Below are positions 1 to 5,906 of a stretch of 7,211 nucleotides of DNA, piece by piece. Under the pieces are notes generated by a model. The model did not search any database. It was given only the letters and a program-made list of their open reading frames with translations, and was not told the DNA's origin. The stretch spans positions 1 through 7,211 of the forward strand of contig CAYSWH010000053.1 of assembly GCA_964434775.1 (NCBI GenBank), given 5' to 3'. This DNA is from CAYSWH01 sp964434775. Lineage in GTDB: Bacteria; Patescibacteriota; JACMRA01. The position numbers were made by a program, and so were the translations under genes. The stretch's first letter is position 1; the number at the start of each line of letters is the position of its first letter.

Positions 1-2
1 GC

Positions 3-740
3 ATACCCAACTTGTTTGAGCCCTACTGGTATGGCGACGAAGCAATTTATCTAACTGTCGGCCAGGGTCTTAATTATGGATTAAAGTTATATCAAGAAAT
101 TGTCGATCACAAAACCCCAATTATTTATTATTTGGCCATGGTTCCTTCACAGTTTTGGTTTAAATTTTTGAATTTGATGTGGATGAGTGTCGCCATTATC
201 TTCTTCTATCACATAGCCCAAAAGCTATTTAAGAATAAAATAATGACAACGGTAAGCACAACCATCTTCATGCTGCTTACCACTCTACCCTGGTTGGAAG
301 GCAACATAGTCAATGGCGAATTATTTGTCATGGGTTTTGTTTTAGCAGGCTTATGGCTTGCCTCAAAAAGTAGCTATTTTATGTGGTTGCTTAGAAAACC
401 AACAAAAATAGCCAAAAATGAAAAAAATGCCGGATACATTTGGTTGTTCTCAGGTAGCGTTCTGTTCGGCTTAGCTATTTTGACTAAAGTTCCAGCTTTG
501 TTAGACTTAGGATTAATTCTAGTCATAGCCTGGTTCAGATTAACTAATAGATTATTCACTCAAAAGAAAATTAAAACGTCCATTACACAATTTTTTAAAG
601 AAATTGGCCTTATTCTAGCCGGAGTAGCAACGCCCATTCTTATTTCTATTTTATACTATATGGTTATTGGCAGTGGTCAAGATTATTTAAGATATGGCTT
701 GCTGTATAACTTTAATTATGTTTCTACCTGGACCCCCGCC
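3..740 (+). CDS. GT39/PMT-like membrane glycosyltransferase, N-terminal part (cut by left edge and by assembly gap)
   Basis: This is the first part of an integral-membrane GT-C glycosyltransferase of the GT39 (protein mannosyltransferase/ArnT-like) type. Such enzymes move a sugar from a polyprenyl-phosphate donor to an acceptor outside the membrane. The frame is open from base 3 and reads I-P-N-L-F-E-P-Y-W-Y-G-D-E before many hydrophobic segments. The Asp-Glu pair in the first extracytoplasmic loop is the family's usual catalytic site, and the following D-H-K-T-P-I-I-Y-Y-L also fits the family. The TTG at 12 is not a credible start, because homologous N-termini carry a membrane helix before this loop; the true start lies left of the window. 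Reading stops at the N run at 741. The segment from 751 has the family's C-terminal half, so the two are almost certainly one gene. The family call is firm; donor and acceptor cannot be told. Confidence 0.8.
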
Positions 741-750
741 NNNNNNNNNN
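741..750. other. Scaffold gap (10 N) inside the GT39 gene
   Basis: Ten N lie inside a membrane-protein gene. The codon before the gap ends at 740 and the coding frame after it begins at 751. If the gap were literally ten bases the gene would be frameshifted. The simplest reading is that the run is a placeholder and that the missing length is a multiple of three. Confidence 0.9.
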
Positions 751-1482
751 ATGACACTTAAAGGTAAGCTATTGTTGTTGACTCTAATTTTTATTAGCTT
801 GACTCTGCTTAAAAATAAAATCAGCAGATTAAGTAAATTCTTGTTTGGCTGGCTGGCTCTATCGTTATTTGCCGTCCTCTTATCGAATCGCCCCTATCCT
901 CATTATTTTTTACAAATGATTCCGCCCTTATCCTTAAGCCTAGTTTGGGCTGGAAAAAGAATTCTAGACTTAATAAAAACAAAGGAAAGGCTCAAGCCCG
1001 GCTTAGAATTAACTACCTTGAGCCTTATCCTGTTTTTAACAATTAAAGTTTTTATCTTGCTAAAAGTGCAACCCTACCCGACTATTAATTATTATCAAAG
1101 ATTTTATCAATTCATCACTAATAAAATAAATCGTGAAGAATACTATGCAAGCTTTAACCATTTAACTACTGATAATTACAAGCTGGCTCCTTTTATTCGT
1201 CAATACGCCGAAAACAACCGAATTTTCATCTGGGGTACTAATCCGATGCTTTATGCCCAAACACGAACAATTCCAACTGGTAAATTTACAGTTGGATTTC
1301 ATATCAAAGACCTAGAAGCTTACGAGCAAACAATGGACAGTATTAGACAAGATCAGCCGTCAATTATTGTAGTAATGAAAGATGAAACTGATTCTTTTCC
1401 AGAACTTAAAACTTACATTGACAAGTTTTATTATCCAAACTACAACTACGATTATATGAAGGTTTATTTTAGAAAACCATGA
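751..1482 (+). CDS. GT39/PMT-like membrane glycosyltransferase, C-terminal part
   Basis: This is the second part of the glycosyltransferase that begins left of the window. After the gap the frame reads M-T-L-K-G-K followed by hydrophobic helices. It then has R-P-Y-P-H-Y-F-L-Q-M-I-P-P-L, a stretch typical of the late membrane part of bacterial GT39-like enzymes. The last 110 or so residues form a soluble tail with I-F-I-W-G-T-N-P-M-L-Y-A and P-T-G-K-F-T-V-G-F-H-I, which I recall from similar proteins of candidate-phyla bacteria. The ATG at 751 directly abuts the N run and is probably an internal methionine, not a start. The TGA stop overlaps the next gene's ATG by four bases, so translation is probably coupled. 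The gene opens a run of polyprenyl-phosphate-related membrane genes. Confidence 0.78.
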   Translation: MTLKGKLLLLTLIFISLTLLKNKISRLSKFLFGWLALSLFAVLLSNRPYPHYFLQMIPPLSLSLVWAGKRILDLIKTKERLKPGLELTTLSLILFLTIKVFILLKVQPYPTINYYQRFYQFITNKINREEYYASFNHLTTDNYKLAPFIRQYAENNRIFIWGTNPMLYAQTRTIPTGKFTVGFHIKDLEAYEQTMDSIRQDQPSIIVVMKDETDSFPELKTYIDKFYYPNYNYDYMKVYFRKP

Positions 1483-1799
1483 AGTTAGAAACTCCATTTA
1501 AAATTAGTTTAATTATTACCGTCATCTTAATTGTACTTAGCTTAATCTTCTTCCAAAAAATTACGCCAGAAATCCCACTGCTTTATTCTTTAGCTGATTC
1601 TGGCAGTCAACTAGTACCAAAAAGTTGGATTTTTCTATTACCTGTCTTGTCGTTATTGATAAACGTAGTGCATCTAGGCTTAACTAAAATTTTTAATCAA
1701 ATCGATCCATTTGTTCTTAAATTGTTCATTTGGACCACTTTATTTCTGCAAGTCATATTATTTATTGTTAATGTCAGAATTATTGCAATAATTAGTTAA
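1479..1799 (+). CDS. Small three-helix membrane protein, function unknown
   Basis: This 106-residue protein has three predicted membrane helices, at about residues 8-26, 50-70 and 81-104. Between the first two lies a short loop, P-E-I-P-L-L-Y-S-L, then a polar stretch ending P-K-S-W. I do not recognise a named function. The pattern of I-P-L-L-Y-S-L, polar loop, K-S-W, then F-L-L-P-V-L-S-L-L distantly recalls the DUF1648 segment found in SdpI-like membrane proteins, but this is a weak visual match. It starts in an ATGA overlap with the glycosyltransferase and ends three bases before the WecA-like gene, so it is probably co-translated with them. It could be an accessory subunit of either neighbour. 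Coding status is well supported by the overlap, spacing and clean hydrophobic pattern. Confidence 0.75.
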   Translation: MKLETPFKISLIITVILIVLSLIFFQKITPEIPLLYSLADSGSQLVPKSWIFLLPVLSLLINVVHLGLTKIFNQIDPFVLKLFIWTTLFLQVILFIVNVRIIAIIS

Positions 1800-1802
1800 A
1801 TC

Positions 1803-2864
1803 ATGGAAATATTTTCATTTATAGTTAGCTTCCTCATCGCAAGCTTTGCTGTTCCTCTGATAATTAAATTTTACAGAAAAAATAAATGGGTAGATGATCC
1901 TCAAGACTATCAAGATATCAAAGTCAAGATGACTCACTCCAAACCAATTCCTAGAGGTGGAGGAATTCCTGTTTTTCTCTCTTTTGCAATAACTAGTTTA
2001 GTTTTCCTAAATATTGATAAATATCTCATAGCTATTATCTTAGGAGGGCTAATTTTAACCATGGTTGGCGTACTTGATGACATTTACAATCTCGATCCTT
2101 TTCTAAGACTTGGTGTTGGTGTGATAGCAGCTCTAATTGTAGTCGTAGCTGGAATTGGCATTGCCTTTGTTACCAATCCCTTTGGCACAGGCGTCATTCA
2201 CCTCAATCAACCCCAACTGGCCTTCGATCTTTTAGGTAAAACCAGAACTATTTGGATTCTTGCCGATTTATTTGCGTTGTTTTTTATCTTGTGGAATATA
2301 AATGCAGTTAACTGGTCAAAGGGTGTGGATGGGCAGTTGCCTGCCTTCGTCACTTTTGCTTTCTTATTTTTAGGAATATTAAGCAATAGTTTCAGCGGAG
2401 ATCCTACAGAATTTAATAATGCTGCTTTAAGTTTTATCTTAGCCGGCAGTTATGCCGGTCTGCTAGTCTTCAACTGGTATCCTCAAAAAATTATGCCTGG
2501 ATATGGGGGCGGAGCATTAGCCGGCTATTTCTTAAGTATTCTAGCTATCTTGTCTGGGGCAAAAGTTGCCACAACCCTCATGGTTTTAGCCGTGCCGACT
2601 GCTGACGGAATTTTTACCATCATGCGCAGAATTAAAGCTGGTAAATCCCCTTTCTGGGGTGATAGAGGTCATTTACACCACAAATTGCTTGACTCATTTA
2701 ACTGGGATAAGAGGCAAATTACTATCTTTTATACCCTAACTACCATGATTATGGGTAGTTTAGCCCTCATTTTGGATACACGTGGTAAGATAATATCATT
2801 AGCCATTAGCTTCAGCTTGGTTTTTATCATCCAAATCTGGGCTAAAATCAAAAAAATAAAATAA
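1803..2864 (+). CDS. WecA/MraY-family polyprenyl-phosphate sugar-1-phosphate transferase, variant active site
   Basis: This 353-residue protein with about ten membrane helices belongs to glycosyltransferase family 4 (WecA/TagO/MraY). Members move HexNAc-1-phosphate from a UDP-sugar to undecaprenyl phosphate on the cytoplasmic face. Visible motifs are P-R-G-G-G (50-54), the Asp pair in V-L-D-D-I-Y (D92, D93), N-A-V-N-W-S-K-G-V-D-G (167-177), F-N-W-Y-P-Q-K-I (223-230) and the late H-L-H-H-K-L-L-D (290-297). Length and motif order are normal. Two positions are not: the first Asp of the usual N-x-x-N-x-x-D-G-x-D-G is K173, and the Asp of the usual F-M-G-D-x-G-S is Y234, in M-P-G-Y-G-G-G. The latter Asp holds Mg2+ in MraY. 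I recall similar changes in other Patescibacteria, so this is probably a clade variant and not decay. The family is sure; the reaction is uncertain. Confidence 0.88.
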   Translation: MEIFSFIVSFLIASFAVPLIIKFYRKNKWVDDPQDYQDIKVKMTHSKPIPRGGGIPVFLSFAITSLVFLNIDKYLIAIILGGLILTMVGVLDDIYNLDPFLRLGVGVIAALIVVVAGIGIAFVTNPFGTGVIHLNQPQLAFDLLGKTRTIWILADLFALFFILWNINAVNWSKGVDGQLPAFVTFAFLFLGILSNSFSGDPTEFNNAALSFILAGSYAGLLVFNWYPQKIMPGYGGGALAGYFLSILAILSGAKVATTLMVLAVPTADGIFTIMRRIKAGKSPFWGDRGHLHHKLLDSFNWDKRQITIFYTLTTMIMGSLALILDTRGKIISLAISFSLVFIIQIWAKIKKIK

Positions 2865-2865
2865 T

Positions 2866-3849
2866 ATGACTAATTCAAAATTGCTTCAGAAGTTAAAACT
2901 CCCCTATTTTATTTTAAAAACAGCCCGGCCCAGACAATGGCTTAAAAACTTTGCTCTTTTTGCTCCCCTAATTTTTTCAGGCTTTCTCCTTTACAATCCC
3001 CCAGACGGACTTGCTTATGTTGTTAAAGTTGGTCAAGCTTTCTTGATCTTCTGCTTGCTAGCCTCCAGTGTCTACATTATTAATGATATCATTGATGTAG
3101 AGGCAGATAGATCGCATCCTTTCAAAAAAAATCGACCGATTCCTTCTGGAAATCTGCCTATTCCCATTGCAATTTTTTCGGCAATTTCTTTTTTAGCCAT
3201 TGTTTTCTTAGCTTCCCTTAGCCTAAATCCTATCTTTAGATTACTCATTTTAAGCTACTTTCTTTTGCAGCTATTCTACGCCACCACTTTAAAACATATT
3301 TCCATTTTAGACGTAATCTCTATAGCAACTGGCTTCTTAATTAGAGTCTATGCTGGAGCCGCAGTTGTGGACATTCATCCAAGCGTCTGGTTTTTACTCA
3401 CTGTTGTGTCAGCATCCTTATTTTTAGCCGTTGGTAAAAGACAAAGCGAAAGAACTCTACTTAGAGACAAAAAAATTGGCAGGACAAGAAAAAGCCTTAA
3501 AAAATACAGCCAGAGACTACTAGACATCTATACCGGTATGTTTGCCAATGCTACCTGGCTGTCTTACTCTCTTTTCACTTTTCAGCATGAGGGAGTCTAC
3601 CAAGAGCCGGCTCACGAACGTTTTACCAGTATTTTTATTAAGCTACCTCGAACCTTTCAATCTCAAAAACTGCTAATGCTAACTATTCCTTTTGTGATCT
3701 TTGGCATCATGCGATATTTACAACTTGTATATGAAGAAAATAGAGGAGAATCTCCTGAGTTAGTCTTGTTAAAAGACAAACCTATGCTGATAGACATCTT
3801 TCTATTTTTAGCTTTTACTCTTTTAATTATCTATCTTCCAACTGACTAA
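2866..3849 (+). CDS. UbiA-family prenyltransferase, decaprenyl-phosphate phosphoribose synthase-like
   Basis: This is a UbiA-superfamily membrane protein of 327 residues. It most resembles decaprenyl-phosphate 5-phosphoribosyltransferase (Rv3806c/UbiA of mycobacteria), which joins PRPP to a polyprenyl phosphate. It shows A-R-P-R-Q-W-L-K-N near the N-terminus (20-28), the first Asp-rich motif N-D-I-I-D-V-E-A-D (73-81) followed by H-P-F-K-K-N-R-P-I-P-S-G, the second region L-D-V-I-S-I-A-T-G-F-L-I-R (148-160) and G-K-R-Q-S-E-R (190-196). The late R-Y-L-Q-L-V...G-E-S-P-E and D-K-P segments also match the phosphoribose-synthase branch better than quinone or heme prenyltransferases. All key aspartates appear intact. 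It starts one base after the WecA-like stop, suggesting coupling. The product would be a lipid-linked pentose precursor; whether it is epimerised to arabinose cannot be seen here. Its 3' end overlaps the convergent Maf gene by 23 bases. Confidence 0.85.
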   Translation: MTNSKLLQKLKLPYFILKTARPRQWLKNFALFAPLIFSGFLLYNPPDGLAYVVKVGQAFLIFCLLASSVYIINDIIDVEADRSHPFKKNRPIPSGNLPIPIAIFSAISFLAIVFLASLSLNPIFRLLILSYFLLQLFYATTLKHISILDVISIATGFLIRVYAGAAVVDIHPSVWFLLTVVSASLFLAVGKRQSERTLLRDKKIGRTRKSLKKYSQRLLDIYTGMFANATWLSYSLFTFQHEGVYQEPAHERFTSIFIKLPRTFQSQKLLMLTIPFVIFGIMRYLQLVYEENRGESPELVLLKDKPMLIDIFLFLAFTLLIIYLPTD

Positions 3850-4441
3850 ATAATTCTTTAAAAGATCTTTTTAACTGAGGCATTAAGCTTTCCATAGGTA
3901 AGCCATAGGTAAAGCCAGTGTACGAGCCTTGAGTCTGCTCAATTAGTGCCGCTCCCGCTGGATAAGTTGGAGCAAATCCTGCAGACCAGGTTGTAACAGG
4001 ATTGTTTTGAACATACTTTTTAATTTCAAAAAGTGTTAATGGTCTAAATTTAACTTTTGTGATCTTATGTTCTGTATGAAAAATATTTTTAAAAGAATCA
4101 ACATAACTAAAGCCAGTAATAGCCTCCACCCATTGATTTGACTGCCGCTTAAGCATTTTAACGGCCTCCTGTTTTGACTCTGGCTTTTCAAGCTTCTGAC
4201 CGTCTAAACGGCCATAGGTGTCTGCAGCTATCACAACGCTGTGCGGATGGACTACAGCCACGGTTTTAGCTTTTTTTTCAGCAATTAAAATTGCTCTTTT
4301 AACCAAATTTTGCTCAGTTATCTGCTGCTCGTCAATGTTTGCCGGAATAATATCAAACTTAATTCCTAAAGCTTCCATTAACAACTTCCTCTGTTGGGAC
4401 TGAGAGGCTAGAATAATTCTTTTGTCTTGTTGAAAATTCAT
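3827..4441 (-). CDS. maf: Maf-family nucleotide pyrophosphatase (divergent)
   Basis: This cytoplasmic protein belongs to the Maf/YhdE/YceF family, which hydrolyses nucleoside triphosphates, often modified or non-canonical ones, to monophosphates. Starting at the ATG at 4441 it has 204 residues, close to the usual 190-200. Family features are I-I-L-A-S-Q-S-Q-Q-R-K (the S-x-S-x-x-R loop, 9-19), I-D-E (36-38), A-A-D-T (72-75, the catalytic Asp motif), L-E-K-P (84-87, for the usual G-K-P), A-I-T-G and a late G-L-P-M. The usual D-K-A-G-x-Y-G-I-Q segment is replaced by T-W-S-A-G-F-A-P-T-Y-P-A-G-A, so the C-terminal half is divergent. A TTG at 4450 would add three residues and directly follow the upstream stop; I prefer the ATG because neither has a Shine-Dalgarno site. 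It is the last gene of the cohesin block. Confidence 0.85.
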   Translation of the reverse strand: MNFQQDKRIILASQSQQRKLLMEALGIKFDIIPANIDEQQITEQNLVKRAILIAEKKAKTVAVVHPHSVVIAADTYGRLDGQKLEKPESKQEAVKMLKRQSNQWVEAITGFSYVDSFKNIFHTEHKITKVKFRPLTLFEIKKYVQNNPVTTWSAGFAPTYPAGAALIEQTQGSYTGFTYGLPMESLMPQLKRSFKELFSQLEDR

Positions 4442-4450
4442 AACTAACAA

Positions 4451-5134
4451 CTAAAGTATCAACAATCCAACCCCAATTAAAGTCAGGCCTGAAACAAACC
4501 ACTTAAGCCAATCTTTAGGGCCTGTCTGAGGTAGCTCATTGGGCTGAACAGGCTGGCGAACGCTAACAGTATTACTGGTAGAATTATCGTTCGTAGTGGC
4601 GTTTGTAGGCGTGGCAGTGGGACTGCTAATTGAACCTGTAGTATAAGACCCTTCAACGTTCACACCACACTGCTCGTTGGAGGCCAGTAAGTTATCTCCG
4701 GCTGCATTCATAATATTTGAATCATCAATTGAAGTGCTACTACAAGCAAAACCTAAGTTAAAACTCCCAGAAGAAATTAATGGGTTAAGGGTAATGGTGG
4801 CAATGACTCCAGTGCCGTTAACCGGCGACCGATTGTTTAAATTTAGAGTGGCAGTTAATACTACCTCCCCTGCTTGACTCTCGTCTATAGAAATGCTGTC
4901 AAAAAAACTACCAGCGTTTATGTCGCTAATCTCTACTTTAGACTGATCAAAAGTTAACACAGCCGTGGCAGACTCTACATCAGCATTTTGTGTGTCTAAT
5001 TTGACTTGAACAGTGTCCCCTGAGGAAATTGTGCCACTGCTGGGAGAATAGGAAAAGTATGCTGCAAGAGTAGGTGAACTAAAAACAAATAAAAAGCAAA
5101 TTAATAAAATGGGCAGGATTAAAACTTTTTTCAT
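4451..5134 (-). CDS. Secreted cohesin-domain protein with C-terminal LPQTG cell-wall anchor signal
   Basis: This 227-residue surface protein has three parts. A signal peptide (1-24) has K-K, a hydrophobic core and a probable cut after T-L-A. A cohesin-type beta-sandwich follows (about 26-160): Y-F-S-Y-S-P-S-S-G-T-I-S-S-G-D-T-V-Q-V opens it, A-T-A-V-L-T-F-D-Q-S-K-V-E is the typical second strand pair, and G-V-I-A-T-I-T-L-N-P-L closes it. Then come a Ser/Thr/Asn-rich linker (about 161-200), L-P-Q-T-G (201-205) and a hydrophobic helix to the end. The LPxTG motif suggests sortase anchoring, but the helix ends in L-L-I-L with no basic tail. C131 and C156 could form a disulfide. Cohesins bind dockerins, and a dockerin gene lies two genes upstream. 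The gene starts eight bases after its upstream neighbour and ends next to maf, so one operon is likely. Confidence 0.8.
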   Translation of the reverse strand: MKKVLILPILLICFLFVFSSPTLAAYFSYSPSSGTISSGDTVQVKLDTQNADVESATAVLTFDQSKVEISDINAGSFFDSISIDESQAGEVVLTATLNLNNRSPVNGTGVIATITLNPLISSGSFNLGFACSSTSIDDSNIMNAAGDNLLASNEQCGVNVEGSYTTGSISSPTATPTNATTNDNSTSNTVSVRQPVQPNELPQTGPKDWLKWFVSGLTLIGVGLLIL

Positions 5135-5142
5135 ATTTTGAT

Positions 5143-5862
5143 TTACTGTTGCTTTGTCAGATTAATGGTTAAGTCTTGGGCTTGTTTTAAAATACTCTGA
5201 CCACCCTTAGCTGAAACTTTAGTCTTATTCAAATCAAAACTAAGAGAAAGTTGATTTGAGCTAGCAATTGAGCCCTTGATCTCAAGCAACTTCATGTCAG
5301 CTGAGGGCTTGATTACCTCACTTGGATTTCTTAGTAAAACTAGTTTAATGCGACCTTTTTGTTGATCAACTTGACTGGTAACAATATTGCCAAATTCATT
5401 AACAGGTTGNNNNNNNNNNGTTAGTGAGGCGGGATCATAATCAATTACAAATTGAACTCCGTCAGGTTGCTGGCTGGCTGACAGCTTAACAATAAAGCTG
5501 GCTGATTGCCCAGACTGATAAACATCTTTGCTAGATTCAATGGTGAGGCGCGTGTCTTTTACAACTGGCTCTTTGATCTTTTCATCTACTTTTGGCAAAT
5601 CATTATTGGCAGATGAAACATCTTCAATGTTGACTTGAATTTTTTCTTTAGTCTTTTCTAAAGAGGGCTCTTTTTCAAGCTGCTGCAACTGTTGCTCAGA
5701 ATTTTGATTCCAAGCTGAAAATGAATAAAAACCAACTGCTGTTAAAACTAACAGGCAGAGTGAGATCAGCAAGGCTTTTTTTGAAACAGGCGAACTGCTT
5801 TCTGGTTGGTGCAACTGCTGAGTCTCTTTAAGATTGACTTGATTTGGCTGATGGGCATTCAT
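5143..5862 (-). CDS. Membrane-anchored cohesin-like protein (N-terminal anchor), contains assembly gap
   Basis: This protein of about 239 residues has a short polar, Gln-rich cytoplasmic tail (1-29), a single membrane helix (30-50) and no cleavage site, so it should sit with its C-terminus outside. A charged stalk follows (51-102) with a Gln/Glu/Lys-rich stretch that could form a coiled coil. Residues 104-239 look like a cohesin or related beta-sandwich: L-T-I-E-S-S-K-D-V-Y-Q-S-G-Q-S-A-S-F-I-V, then V-Q-F-V-I-D-Y-D-P-A-S-L, which is the classic strand pair, and later M-K-L-L-E-I-K-G. The N run at 5410-5419 falls directly after Y-D-P-A-S-L, so part of the domain is missing and its true length is unknown. 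The frame fits the same fold on both sides. The next gene begins eight bases downstream. The cohesin call is good but weaker than for the neighbour. Confidence 0.68.
   Translation of the reverse strand: MNAHQPNQVNLKETQQLHQPESSSPVSKKALLISLCLLVLTAVGFYSFSAWNQNSEQQLQQLEKEPSLEKTKEKIQVNIEDVSSANNDLPKVDEKIKEPVVKDTRLTIESSKDVYQSGQSASFIVKLSASQQPDGVQFVIDYDPASLXXXXQPVNEFGNIVTSQVDQQKGRIKLVLLRNPSEVIKPSADMKLLEIKGSIASSNQLSLSFDLNKTKVSAKGGQSILKQAQDLTINLTKQQ
5410..5419. other. Scaffold gap (10 N) inside the membrane-anchored cohesin gene
   Basis: Ten N interrupt the cohesin-like domain just after its Y-D-P-A-S-L segment. The reading frame stays open across ten bases, but the run is probably a placeholder. Cohesins usually have about ten or more residues here before the next strand, so some sequence is likely lost. 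Confidence 0.85.
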
Positions 5863-5906
5863 ATTGGTTTTAATTATTTACTATTTATTAGTTTAAACGA
5901 TTAAAT
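5863..5906 (-). promoter_or_regulatory. Longest intergenic spacer; possible promoter region, no clear motif
   Basis: This 44-base spacer between the dockerin gene and the membrane-anchored cohesin gene has only six G or C bases and is the longest gene-free stretch in the window. It contains the palindrome GTTTAAAC at 5891-5898. I see no clear -35/-10 pair and no Shine-Dalgarno site. It could hold an internal promoter for the two cohesins and maf, or be only a spacer. Confidence 0.2.

Noticed and set aside
12..14. TTG as the start of the glycosyltransferase
   Set aside because: The frame is open to the left edge and the residues before the TTG (I-P-N) belong to the usual sequence before the W-Y-G-D-E loop; the real start is outside the window.
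741..760. Apparent frameshift in the glycosyltransferase
   Set aside because: The shift depends only on the arbitrary number of N in the gap; both sides match the same family in order.
3860..3871. Palindrome AAAAGATCTTTT as a terminator after the convergent genes
   Set aside because: It lies inside the maf coding region, is pure A/T apart from its centre, has no loop and is too weak as a hairpin.
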